Assembly (NCBI GenBank): GCA_964036195.1
Contig: OZ038454.1
Coordinates: 2,666,001-2,730,000 of the forward strand
DNA: 64,000 nucleotides
From: Sphaerolaimus hirsutus
Lineage: Eukaryota; Nematoda; Chromadorea; Monhysterida; Sphaerolaimidae
Direction: 5' to 3'
This document shows positions 53,658 to 63,776 of the stretch, one piece after another (position 1 is the stretch's first letter; every line of letters starts with the position of its first letter). A model generated the notes under the pieces. It was not told the DNA's origin. It saw nothing but the letters and a program-made list of their open reading frames with translations, and ran no database searches. The position numbers and the translations under genes were made by a program.

Positions 53658-54136
53658 GAGGCGTCCAATTCTAAAAGTCGACAAGTCCAAAATATGAAAA
53701 TTTCGAGTTAGGCCCGGAAACGTCATCTGGGGCTACGTCTGCACATTTTTCATAATTTTCCATAAATTTTTTGACATCACATGCCCATATGGCATAGTGC
53801 CAAATTTGACATTTTTGGGGAAAAATGCAAAAAATTTGGGCAAGAAGTCGACAAGTGCACTTAGTTTTGGGCTATAAGTCGATAAGTCCATTTCCCTCCT
53901 CGAAACAGTTTTGCTCCGACCAAATGGAATTTTATGGACATCCCATTCTTCACATATGGGTTGAGATTAGGGGCTGAAAATTTGACACTTTATTGTCAAC
54001 ACATGGAACTTAATGGAAAAATGAGAGAGCCAAATTGGACACGCACCACGGGCCTGGAATTGGGTCTGAAACTTAAAATGCGATTTACTCAAAATCGCAT
54101 TTTGTGAGCTTATCGACTTTTAGAATTAGACACCTC
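53658..54136. mobile_element. GAGGCGTC-family element, copy 4
   Basis: GAGGCGTCCAATTCTAAAAG to TTAGAATTAGACACCTC with AATT on both sides. It lies between the two convergent host genes. Confidence 0.8.
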
Positions 54137-54164
54137 AATTGTGTTGTTTTTTTAGGACAATCTG

Positions 54165-54360
54165 ACGCTGCGCACACTACCTAGCTTACTGCCAGTAAAC
54201 TCATAAATAAATTTGATTATAATTTACTGGAATCAGGTGTTCGTCAACTACTGTTAACAAAGAGTAAACTTAAACTCATTCTAGTAAACACAAATGGACC
54301 AGACTGATTTATGAGTTTCCTAAGGTTTTTTGAAAATTTCTTTAGTAAACTAGTGTGTGT
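54165..54360. mobile_element. CACACTAGTT-family element, GTTTACTGGC arm
   Basis: GACGCTGCGCACACTACCTAG with TTACTGCCAGTAAACTC at the left and TAGTAAACTAGTGTGTGTCAA at the right. The centre reads GTCAACTACTGTTAAC. Confidence 0.65.
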
Positions 54361-54885
54361 CAACTGTCTGTTCAATGCTAGTAAACAAAATTCAGTCAGC
54401 TCACATTCTTATGCAGAAATTTTCATTACATTAATTTAAAAAATACATTTACAAACAGCTAGCCCAGCAAATGCACTGTAAACTGCATAGCTAAACAAAT
54501 TGATTAGACCGAGTACATTTTTTTTTGTTTTTTTTTGTTTAATTTTTTATTTTGACTGGCATTTTGTCATGTTGGCATTTTTATTCATAAATTTAACAAT
54601 TTCGCCATTTTTTGTCGTTAAAACACGTCCTTTTATTTGAAATAGTCTCACGTACTCAATTGCCAAAAATAAAGCATGTCGTAAAAATGTAAAACTTTAA
54701 ACTCAGAATTTTACCAAACTATAAAACAAAATGCGGAGATGATTTGTGAAAGTGCTGCAAGGAAATCAAAAATATTGCATAGTCCTAATGATATTCAACA
54801 CGTATTCAAATGATAGGTGAATGAAATCATCACAAAGCTTACAGTACTGAAAAAATGTTATCACAAAAATCACATCAAATTGACC
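54361..54885. other. 3' flank of the DM13 gene
   Basis: AT-rich. On the minus strand AATAAAA occurs at about 54632-54637 and 54579-54584, 250-310 bases past the stop codon, as candidate polyadenylation signals. No other feature is seen. Confidence 0.4.
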
Positions 54886-54957
54886 TCAATTTTTCACAGG
54901 ACAGGGTGTAGGGTTGGCTTCATTTTCGTTCCACACACGTGGCAAAAATGCGGGCAC
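54886..54957 (-). CDS. DM13 gene exon 6
   Basis: After TTTCTACAG: VPAFLPRVWNENEANPTPCP, VKN and TGA. Confidence 0.75.
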   Translation of the reverse strand: MPAFLPRVWNENEANPTPCPVKN

Positions 54958-57900
54958 CTGTAGAAAAAAATACAATTTAAATGAGTTTGACTGCAAATCT
55001 ATCTTTTGGTGAATTTTGCTTAAGGTTCTAGATACAGTATTTTGACAAATGAAATTTCTGGGGCTGATAAATCTATTCTAATACATTTGAATTTGAGTTT
55101 ACTGGAATAAGGAGCCTGTCATATAATCTTGATGATTAAGATCAATAATGATTCATTATGTTTTCAAATTTTCAAATGTTTTCAAAATGGAGTTTATCAG
55201 TTTGAGTAAATTCTGTTGTCAACTAATGTGCATAGTCAGGTTTAGCAAAATGTCAAATGTCATGCAAAATGTCAAAAGCTTCTTTATATTAATTGACATT
55301 TGACACTTTACAATTCACTGGGTCCAGGACTGCACCCCCTTGACAGAGTTGTTAAAATACCGGTATTTTTGGAAAGCGTAAGCATAAGTGTAAATACACT
55401 TTCCAAATTTTGAGTATGGATACTAAAAGCGTAAGGTATTTTTAAAATACCTAGGAAAGCGTAAGCGTAAAAAGAATTTTAACCAGACATTCGTATTTCG
55501 CCACAATTTGTACATGTGCCACCATTTTCAGTGTGTTAATGAACACACGCAGTAATTTTTTTGGTACGCATTGTCGTTCATTTTTTTGTAGTTTCACACT
55601 TTTTAGTTTTTGTAGTTTCACACTGGACGGTGTGAAAAGCTTTTACGGTTTTAGTACCCGGGTAATTCGGCCGGGAAAGCGTAAACAAAGCGTATGGGTA
55701 TTTTATGAAAGCGTAAGCGTAAGTATAAATACCCATTTACCCAGGTATTTCGGGTAAGCGTAAATACGCTTTCGCAACTCTGCCCCTTGAGTCTACCCAC
55801 CTGTAAACCTGCATCAATGTTGATGTCGGTGTGTCCAAAGTTCACACCCACATCGTAGCAATACACACTTATCCAGCCGATATTCCTGATATTTTGGCCA
55901 GCGCCCAATTCCACTATGAGAGAAGACTGGCCGTGGAAGTCCTTGTCACTCAGCGCACAGGCACTGAAAAGTTTTTGGATTTTAAATGGACATTGATAGA
56001 TTTTTTGAAGGTTGAGTATTTTAATTTTTTTTGTGTGATTTGTTTGTTAGTGCATGGTGAAAAAATTACTGTAATAATGTAAACTGAAAAACACAGTTAT
56101 TTTTAAGTAAACAATTTTTGTCAAACAACACAAATGACATTTTTTAGAGCTATAAAAATATCATTTTAAAAAATGTTTTAAAATGTTCACAAATACCCAA
56201 ACCAACGCTGCATAAGTGTCCCTGGGGGTGCACTGTCTGTTTTGGCACTCAAAAAGCACATATGCCTTTGTACCAAATCCCTTTTTCACTGGGGTGCCAG
56301 GCTTGCCAGCATAAATCCAGCCATCTAAAAATGTTTAAAAAAATATTTGTTTATATCTCTGATAATTTTTTTAAATTGAATTTTTATTTGAATTGTAAAT
56401 TCACGGGAAAATATCAACAGAACATGTAGAACAATGTTTCTGTCTAAGTGGTAGGTATTTATGTGGCACTGTTACTAACTTACTGGTAGTTTTTTTCTGG
56501 CAATTTTTAAGTCGGGGTAATATTTTCAAAAAAAATAAATTCGTTTCTAGATGTTTTCATAATTTCATAATTCATAAACCTGCTCTTGAAAATACAAGAA
56601 TTTTTATGTCATTAATGACATCATTTCCTTCAGAAACACTTTGCAAAATTTCCAATTTCAAGAAAGAACCATCTTACAGTTTGAGCTTGCACAGACACCA
56701 AAATAAAACCACAAAATCCTAAAATTCCAAAATTCCAAAAATATCTATCCCAACCTGGAGGCCTGGTTCCCATGAAACTAAATCCATGCAAAACAATAGT
56801 TTTCTCATTCAAAACAGTGATCCTTTTCCATCCAGATTCATACCACTGCCCTGTCATAGAAATTGGCAGGGAAACTGGTTTAGGTGGGTCAACCAAATTG
56901 ATTCTGTCACTGCCAGTGCCAAAATGCTGTGTTTGGGATGTGAAATTGACATTTGACATGTTTTTTGGATAATTTTGGTGGGTGGAATATGTGTGTCAAG
57001 TTGACATTGTCAAATCCATTCACTGTAGATGAATGTATATTTTTGATGGGAAAAATTTAATTATTGCTGGGCATACTTTTCAGACAAATAAGAGATTGTT
57101 CATTTGATTATTTTTATTAAAGACAATAAACACTAAAACAATTGGACGTAAAAGTAAAAACAATTGGAAGTGTAAACTAAAAAATTTAAAGATTTCACTT
57201 ATACCGTATATCCTCGAAATAACCCCCCTCGAAATACCCCCCCCCGTCTCGAAATACCCCCTCAAAATGGCCACTATGAATTTATAAACCCCCCTCGAAA
57301 TACCCCCCCCCCAAAAAAAAACTTTGTGTATAGAGAACGTAGAGAACAAAAGCTCTGGGAAATGCAGAACACACGTGAAAAACAATGACTACCGTATTTC
57401 CTCGAAATACCCCCCCCCTCGAAATACCCCCCTCAAAATGGACACTATGAACTTATAACCCCCCCCCCCCCTCGAAATACCCCCCCCAAATTTAGTGTAT
57501 AGAGAACGTAAATGACAAAGGCTGCGGTTTGTCATCCGGGCAATGCAGAACACACGTTAAAAACGATGACTCTGTTATGTGAGAAACGTGTTTGTACGTC
57601 TACACACTTATAAATGTCTTTAGAGTCTTATAAATGGCGATTTTTGTTGCATTTTTCGACGTCTGCGTACGTTTCAGACGACATTTCAGTACTGGGATTT
57701 CAAAAAATTTCTGGCGAAATAATAAACCCCCCCCCTCGAAATACCCCCCCCCCCTCGTTTAACCCCCCCCCTCAAAATTCTCACTCTGAAACAATAAACC
57801 CCCCGGGGGTATTTCGAGGAAATACGGTATATAGTGTTAGAACAGTCTACATATTTACTTATAAAAGTCTATAGAGTCTTATAGATGGCGGTTTTTGTTG

Positions 57901-59503
57901 CATTTTTCGACGTCTGCGTACGTTTCAAGCGACAATTTGACACAGGGATTTCAAAAAAAATTCAACTTGTCGAATTGGCACCAGAAGTTTGACTGTTGCA
58001 AATCATAATCAACTCACGGGTCCAAAACTCGAATCAGCAGAAATTGAACTGGCGGATTCGAAAACGAAATCCCCAGTCCCAGCTGAAGCCAAATCACTGA
58101 TCAGATTTCTGTAAACGTGTCCATTTGGCCGCTTGCCAATTTTGTACACTGCGCTGGGATTTTCGTGGGCGCCATTCTCGTGAATGAAGCTCAAACTTCC
58201 TCTGGAAGCTGTAAATACATATTATAACGTTGGGAAAACGTTTTGACATTGAAAAAATACCTAAGTAGGTTATGCTGTATGAAAATCCCTTGGACAGTCC
58301 CTTTTTGTCTGATACTCTTTTCAGTGGGGGATATTAAAAGGGGAGTGATTTGATGGGTAGTCATTTCTTCAGTAAAGAGCAGTGAATTTTTCAGGAAATT
58401 TCGTGATAATGTATGAATGGACTGATAAGTTCTGAAATCCATATACCGTATTTCCTCGAATTACCCCCCGGGGGTTTATTTTTTCAGAGTGAAAATTTTG
58501 AGAGAAAAACGTGAAAAATGCAACAATAACCACCATTTATAAGTTTTTACAGCCTTATATAAGGATGTAAATGGTATAAACGATGTTCTTACGTAACACA
58601 GTAAGTGTTTTGAACGTCTGTTATGCATTTCCCGGACCACAAATTCATAGTGCCCATTTTGAGGGGGGGGGGTATTTCGAGGGGGGGGGGGTATTTCGAG
58701 GAAATACAGTAGAATGTATCACTTATTAAGTTATACTTTTATCAAGTGAAAGAGGGGGAGTTATTCAAGAGCACTCGGCCAACAGCGAGAGTTATTCAAT
58801 GGTGGGGGCCTATTCAAAGGGTTTACGGTATTCGTAATTGTTTGTGTGATCAACTGTCATTTTGCTCTTCATTCTTCTCATCTCAAACTTCAAGACTTAC
58901 CGTATATACTCGTATAATCCCCCCGGAAAATTATTTTTTCCTCGGACTTTTTTGAGGGGGGAACTAATATTCAAGGGGTGGGATTATTACTTCGTCAGAA
59001 ATTTGAAGCATGTTTCTATGAACTGATTTCATGAAATATGCTTTACTTACTAAATAACATGTAATTTTTGTTCAAATGGGATGCAAAAACTTTACCATAT
59101 TCCTAAAGGGGGGATTATTCGAGGGGGGAATTATTTTTTCCTCACTCGTCTAAGAGGGGGGAATTATTCGAGGGGGAATTATTCGCGTATATACGGTACT
59201 TTGAAACAGCGGGTTTTTATTTTGTGAATGCAAGTCGACGAATTTCAAAAAATTTCAGCCTCAAAAACCAATCATTTTGAGCTCAAACAGCTAAGAAAGG
59301 CTGCATTTATTTTCAAAACTTTATAAAATGTCAATTCAAAAAAAAAACTAACCGAGAGCGGTCAAATCCAAGTTCAAAACTACAATATTTGATGAATCTG
59401 CAACAAATGCATCTGACCCAGCTAACTTTCCAACGTGAATTCCATGGTATTGGCAATTAGCCAAAATAAAGTTTAATGAAAACAGTAATAATAATGGCAG
59501 CAT
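54886..59503 (-). CDS. Secreted DM13-domain protein, six exons, 288 residues
   Basis: Read 5' to 3' on the minus strand the exons are 59503-59353, 58208-58018, 56926-56755, 56324-56207, 55963-55801 and 54957-54886. Phases agree at every junction and the sum is 867 nt. ATG (AAA before it) starts a clear signal peptide, MLPLLLLFSLNFILANCQ. Residues ~19-110 (YHGIHVGKLAGSDAFVADSS) start like a DM13 domain. Residues ~130-265 form a better one: ITVLNEKTIVLHGFSFMG, GWIYAGKPGTPVKKG, GWISVYCYDVGVNFGHTDI. DM13 domains occur in extracellular and Skeletor-type proteins, often beside DOMON, and have been proposed to be redox-active. No DOMON domain, membrane span or GPI signal is visible here. The tail is short and Pro/Asn-rich. 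The exon 4 donor is uncertain (56207 keeps phase; 56197 would not). All introns but the smallest carry transposons or their relics. Confidence 0.85.
55344..55782. mobile_element. CAGAGTTGTTAAAA hAT-like element with exact 8-bp TSD (intronic)
   Basis: CAGAGTTGTTAAAATACCGG to GCTTTCGCAACTCTG, flanked by CCCCTTGA at 55336-55343 and 55783-55790. The interior iterates AAAGCGTAAGCGTAA and GGGTATTT. It sits in DM13 intron 5, right at the end of a CAGTCCC-type relic (about 55235-55335). Confidence 0.9.
55801..55963 (-). CDS. DM13 gene exon 5 (C-terminal half of domain 2)
   Basis: After CTTTTCAG: ACALSDKDFHGQSSLIVELG, then IGWISVYCYDVGVNFGHTDI, the diagnostic DM13 C-terminal strand pattern. Donor GTGGGT, phase 0. 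Confidence 0.85.
56207..56324 (-). CDS. DM13 gene exon 4
   Basis: After CATTTTTAG: GWIYAGKPGTPVKKGFGTKA, then VLFECQNRQCTPRDTYA. The two cysteines bracket NRQ. Confidence 0.75.
56755..56926 (-). CDS. DM13 gene exon 3
   Basis: After CCAAACACAG: HFGTGSDRINLVDPPKPVSL, then WKRITVLNEKTIVLHGFSFM. Donor GTTGGG, phase 1. Confidence 0.8.
57202..57828. mobile_element. Composite TACCGTA elements in DM13 intron 2
   Basis: Left ends at about 57202 (TACCGTATATCCTCGAAATA) and 57392 (TACCGTATTTCCTCGAAATA). Right end GTATTTCGAGGAAATACGG at 57828. A TTATAAATGGCGATTTTTGTTGC block (about 57625) recurs as ATAGATGGCGGTTTTTGTTGC at about 57880, outside the right end. Confidence 0.7.
58018..58208 (-). CDS. DM13 gene exon 2
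   Basis: After TATTTACAG: SRGSLSFIHENGAHENPSAV, YKIGKRPNGHVYRNLISDLA, then a Ser/Ala-rich linker. Donor GTGAGT, phase 0. Confidence 0.8.
58445..58710. mobile_element. TACCGTA element in DM13 intron 1
   Basis: TACCGTATTTCCTCGAATTA to TTTCGAGGAAATACAGTA. The interior is near-identical to 31671-31931. Confidence 0.8.
58900..59196. mobile_element. TACCGTA element, ATATACTCGTATAATCC type, in DM13 intron 1
   Basis: TA-flanked CCGTATATACTCGTATAATC to GAATTATTCGCGTATATACGG. It is a fourth internal variant of the TACCGTA group, built from GGGGGGAATTATTCGAGG words. Confidence 0.8.
59353..59503 (-). CDS. DM13 gene exon 1 (signal peptide)
   Basis: ATG at 59503. The signal peptide of ~18 residues is followed by YHGIHVGKLAGSDAFVADSS and LNLDLTAL. 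Donor GTTAGT, phase 1. Twelve in-frame codons upstream begin only with TTG, so the ATG is preferred. Confidence 0.85.
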
Positions 59504-59618
59504 TTTTGATCGGCAGTGATTATTTCGAAACCTACGCAATTTGGAATTTTTGTTGAGTAAATTGTACCAATTTTATAGTGGACAAGTGACATGTGAACTG
59601 GGACCTTTTTAGTGAGGA

Positions 59619-59836
59619 CAGGGGCCAGTTCCGCAAGTGGAAAAGTTAAGAGTTAAAACTTAAGAGTTGAGTAAAATGACAAATGACAAGTTATGAGTAA
59701 ATTTAAGAGTTAAGAGTTGAGTAAAACGACATGATTTTACTCAACTCTTAACTTTTAACTTTACTCTTAACTTATCATTTATCATTTTACTCAACTCTTA
59801 AGTTTTAACTCTTCCACTTGCGGAACCGGCACCAGG
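59619..59836. mobile_element. GTTCCGCAAGTGG element, copy 3
   Basis: CAGGGGCCAGTTCCGCAAGT to CTTGCGGAACCGGCACCAGG. It lies just upstream of the DM13 gene and is in the opposite orientation to copies at 7904, 48734 and 60417. Confidence 0.8.
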
Positions 59837-59839
59837 TGT

Positions 59840-60022
59840 TGGTCTCGCACCCTGTAAAGTGTCAAGTAAAGTGTCAAGTGCCTTGTAGAATATCACAGAA
59901 GGTTGTCAATTGCAATGCGTAATGTCAAAAGTTCCGAAATAAAATTATTTATTATTATTATTTGAATTTACGTTTTTTTTACATGACATTAGAAGAACCT
60001 TGACTTACACTTTACAGGGTGC
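59840..60022. mobile_element. CAGTCCC/CTGTAAAG-family element
   Basis: TTGGTCTCGCACCCTGTAAA to CACTTTACAGGGTGCAGTAG, with AAGTGTCAAGTAAAGTGTCA iterated in the arm. Confidence 0.65.
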
Positions 60023-60416
60023 AGTAGTGTGTAAAAATACTTGCCTTGACACTCATATAATTCACTTGTGCAGAAGATAAGCAAAAAATGGAGTTTAAAA
60101 AATTAAGAAGGGGACAATAAAATAACTAAAAATTAGACGCCCAATAATTTATATGCATCCATTTAAATTGAGTAAAATGTGGAATAACTCCAAAATTCAT
60201 CTTTTATACTCGAAATTTTGAAAATCATTCAAAATTATGCGAAATGACACAATGCATCCATTCATAAAACTCACAATCAACACGTATTATAAATTGGTAT
60301 CATAAATTTACCGCAGTTCAGATGTTAAAACGTACCTATTTACTTTTACTCAAAAAATGCGTATACTCGAGTACTAAGTATTTTTGTTTAGGTTTCATCT
60401 GAAAAAAATACCTGTA
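60023..60416. other. Intergenic, no gene seen
   Basis: AT-rich. A relic of CAGAGTTGTTAAAA-type words (CTCGAGTACTAAGTA) lies at about 60365. Confidence 0.4.
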
Positions 60417-60643
60417 CCTGGTGCCGGTTCCGCAAGTGGAAAAGTTAAGAGTTAAAACTTAACAGTTAAGTGAAATGATAAATGATAAGTTAAGAGTAAA
60501 GTTAAAAGTTAAGAGTTGAGTAAAATCATCTGTCGTTTTACTCAACTCTTAACTCTTAACTTTGCTCATAACTTGTCATTTGTCATTTTACTCAACTCTT
60601 AACTTTTAACTCATCACTTTTCCACTTGCGGAACTGGCCCCTG
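60417..60643. mobile_element. GTTCCGCAAGTGG element, copy 4
   Basis: CCTGGTGCCGGTTCCGCAAG to CTTGCGGAACTGGCCCCTG. Size and layout are the same as 7904-8130. Confidence 0.8.
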
Positions 60644-60759
60644 GGGGAAAAAGCACATGAACTACTGAATTTAACGGTTATAATATGCAAAATGGTATGA
60701 AAATTAGTGATTTTGAGTGAAAATTTGGGCAAAATTTATCCAAAATAATCACTTTTACA

Positions 60760-60914
60760 TTTTCCAGGGCAAAAGTAGGTTTACTCACGAGTAAGTGTAA
60801 AATTTACTTGATGTTTACTGTACTCAGGGGGAGAGTAAAACCGAGATACTTTACGTTTACGTAAAATATTCGAAAATTAATAAACGAAAAATATTCGGTA
60901 CTTTTAACAACTCT
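60760..60914. repeat. CAGAGTTGTTAAAA right half
   Basis: TTTTACATTTTCCAGGGCAA and GTTTACGTAAAATATTCG words leading to GTACTTTTAACAACTCTG at 60914. Confidence 0.5.
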
Positions 60915-61126
60915 GCTGCAGCTGCGGCGAAAATTACGCTGTGTAATAAGCGTGTAACGAGCGTGTTTTGACCGATTTTAAAGTGCAAAATTGACTTCAA
61001 TTTTGGCGAACGACTGAGGCCATTGTCCACTTGGCAGTTACCGTAATCTCGCGAATAATCTTATTGATGTGAACAAAAAAAGCAACGAGTTTCCGTCTTG
61101 TAGGTTTTGCGTGCAGTTTTTCAAAT
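60915..61126. other. Intergenic, no gene seen
   Basis: No feature recognised. Confidence 0.3.
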
Positions 61127-61370
61127 GGCCCTACACACACTAGTTTTCACCGTGACTGATGTGAAAACTGAAATGGCCACATGGCCACATCCAGCCTACT
61201 CTTTTTATATGATATACGTGTTTCGTTTTCAAATTTTCAAAGCTTAACTTTCATTAATTTAAATTCTATTTTAAATTAAATTAAATCATTCAACCATGTT
61301 CGTTAATTTGCATTTTAAAAAATTTCAGTTTTCACACGAAGTCACGGTGAAAACTAGTGTGTGTAGGCAC
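61127..61370. mobile_element. CACACTAGTT-family element, TSD AAT
   Basis: GGCCCTACACACACTAGTTT to AAACTAGTGTGTGTAGGCAC with AAT on both sides (61124-61126, 61371-61373). It is a sister of 15077-15323. Confidence 0.85.
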
Positions 61371-62114
61371 AATGATGCCATAAAAGTTTTTGCCTGTATA
61401 TACCTTCGCCGGTGTCTGTGCAAATGGTTTTACATATGCAAATGGAAAACACATTTGAGTAAAGTCACTAATCCGGCGATTACGGTAGCGGGAAAATCGC
61501 GCAATGAACTCGGACGATAAATAAAATAAATATTAGGGCCCAACGCGAGCGGACGAACACAATGGAAGTGATTTCCGTTGCGAAAAAGTGGATGTGATCA
61601 ACGATCGGACATCAATCATCGATCATATGCCACTTTATTGTCACTTTAAATAAGTGATGTAAAATCAAAATGTTTAAATAATCCACCAGAGGGTATAATT
61701 TACCGTGCGATGAACGATTTTAATGTGGAGGTTTTGAAAATGGGGACATTTTGTAAATTTTTTTCCGGATGCATAAAAATGCTTTTACAAATTGAAAACA
61801 TGTTTTAGCATGCACATGACTGTATCGACTGCTTTAAAACGAAAATTTTTATAAAAGTAAATCGTTCAAATTTGATCAAATTGCTTATATACCGCAGTTT
61901 GTTTATTCACTGCCCCAATTTTACACTTTTTCGCATAAACAAGCCATTTTTCTGCGCTGTGAAAACAACACGGAAACAAACGCGCATTCGCAGATAGAAA
62001 TCAAAAATGCTACCATACAGATAGACATGTCAAATGGGGGGGGGGGGGGCAATTTCACCTTCTTGTATATTCCGCGGGCAGCACCCTTTACATGCACATA
62101 TTTTTATGTTTTAA
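61371..62114. other. Intergenic, no gene seen
   Basis: Unique AT-rich sequence with a G13 run near 62037. A 10-codon ATG frame at 61561 is too short to support. Confidence 0.35.
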
Positions 62115-62297
62115 AAAGTGATGTAAAAGTGCCATGGCGCTGGCGCCTGGCACTACGCCAGAGCCAAAAGCAACATGGTGCTTCCAGTGCTTGGCGCTAT
62201 TTATCCATGGTGCCCATTGGCACTTAGTGCTGAGGTGCAGAATTACCATGGTGCTATTGGTGCTTGGCACCAAACCCCTGGTACTCTTTACATCATT
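62115..62297. repeat. GGCGCC MITE, degraded by CpG loss
   Basis: AAGTGATGTAAAAGTGCCAT to GTACTCTTTACATCATTGG. Many GCGCC units have become GTGCC or GCACC (TGGTGCTTGG, TTGGCACC), the pattern expected from CpG to TpG decay. Confidence 0.7.
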
Positions 62298-62330
62298 GGC
62301 TTTAGGCTACAAATAACCAATGAATGCAAC

Positions 62331-62700
62331 ACTTAGGCTGTGTTTACACGTTTTTTTGTGATGACATGAAAACTTTTTCAACCATTTTTGGGATGAAAAT
62401 CAATAATTAGGTAGATGGGATGCCTTGATCAACCATGATTTGATCAGCCAAACTACATGGAATGATCATCAAACTTTAAAGATAGCATAATACTGAACAC
62501 TACTAGATGACATATTTTTCTTGTTGTCAGAGCTTGTTGTAGGATTTGTTCCATGAATCCACGCTAACAAGGCTGCATAGAAAACTTTCTCTAACAACCT
62601 GACAACAAAAAAATATGTTATCTAGTGTGCATGATTGCAAAATCTATGAAAATTGGTGATTGCTCCATGCAGTTACACTGATCAGGTGTCACATCCATTT
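62331..62700. repeat. Decayed foldback element with GGCTGTGTTTACACG end
   Basis: The left end GGCTGTGTTTACACGTTTTT recalls 28602-28999. The inner words GATGACATATTTTTCTTGTTGTC and GACAACAAAAAAATATGTTATC are inverted partners around 62500-62620. Confidence 0.5.
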
Positions 62701-62928
62701 AATAATTTATTTTCATCCCTAAAAAGGTAGCAAAAAGTGAAATAAAAAAACCATATAAATGCCACATTATGTGCCTGCTTTTACAAAAGTAAATATCATA
62801 ACAGAAAAGTGTATTTTCATTGCACAAAATATTGTTTAAACTTAAAAGTTTGGAGTGATTTGAAAAACACTTAAAAATTGAAATACTTTCTTCCCTGATG
62901 GTTTTGCTGGTTTTCCAGGTCATTGATG

Positions 62929-63092
62929 GCCCACACACTAGTTGACACATGTGTGTCAACTCAAATTTTGAAATTACGGCTTGCTGCAATATTTTTTTTC
63001 AACATTTGGAGATCGCTGTGTGACACATAAGCTGAAATCAGAGTTGACACAAACCAGTTGACACACATCTGTCAACTAGTGTGTGGGCTGCC
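62929..63092. mobile_element. CACACTAGTT-family element, GTTGACAC arm
   Basis: GGCCCACACACTAGTTGACA to TGTCAACTAGTGTGTGGGCT, with GTGTGTCAAC/GTTGACACAAAC words. Confidence 0.8.
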
Positions 63093-63529
63093 ATTACCGT
63101 TATCTTTCCGGGATTATAATGTTGTGGGAGAAGTAGCTTCTGAGCAAAGAAAGATCAACCACCAAGGATTGATGTATTGCGGTTTTGTATGAACAATGTT
63201 AGTATGGCTTTAGTAAACATGAACAATATTTACATATTCACACAGATGAACTTTCATAAATCCAGTTGACAAGTCTGTACAGGTTTGCATTTCCCGCTGT
63301 AAAATGCGAGTTGTGACGTTTCACATTGATTGCTCCCTTTCAATGACATCAGGAAATGAACTGTTCATTGTCACAATTTCGGTGCTCATTCAACCACAAC
63401 CATTGGTTATGCGATCATTTAAAGCACGCTCATTGGCTAATTGATAAATTTTTGAGCATTTACGCGTGCAGGAAAAACACATTTGTTTTGCTTTACTGCA
63501 ATGCGAACGGAGACTGTCCCCGGGTTAAG
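63093..63529. other. Intergenic, no gene seen
   Basis: No gene or repeat family recognised. Confidence 0.3.
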
Positions 63530-63651
63530 TACCGCAAATCCTAGAATAAGACACCCCTCGAATAACTCCCCCCCCTTGAATAAGTCCCCCCTTACAAAAA
63601 TATCTGACGAAAAAATAACTCCCCTGGGGTCTTATTCGAGGATTTAGGGTA
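63530..63651. mobile_element. TACCGTA-related element, diverged ends
   Basis: TACCGCAAATCCTAGAATAAG to CTTATTCGAGGATTTAGGGTA with CCCCCTTGAATAAGTCCC words, 122 bp. Confidence 0.7.
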
Positions 63652-63776
63652 GATTATCAGAGCAGGCGGCAGTGCCACACTCCGCAGTGTCAAATGTCAT
63701 ACAAATTTGTCAATTGTCATGTCAAGAGATCAAACGGTTGCGTGGATTGTCGGCGCGGCGGTTGTCGAAAGGTCTA

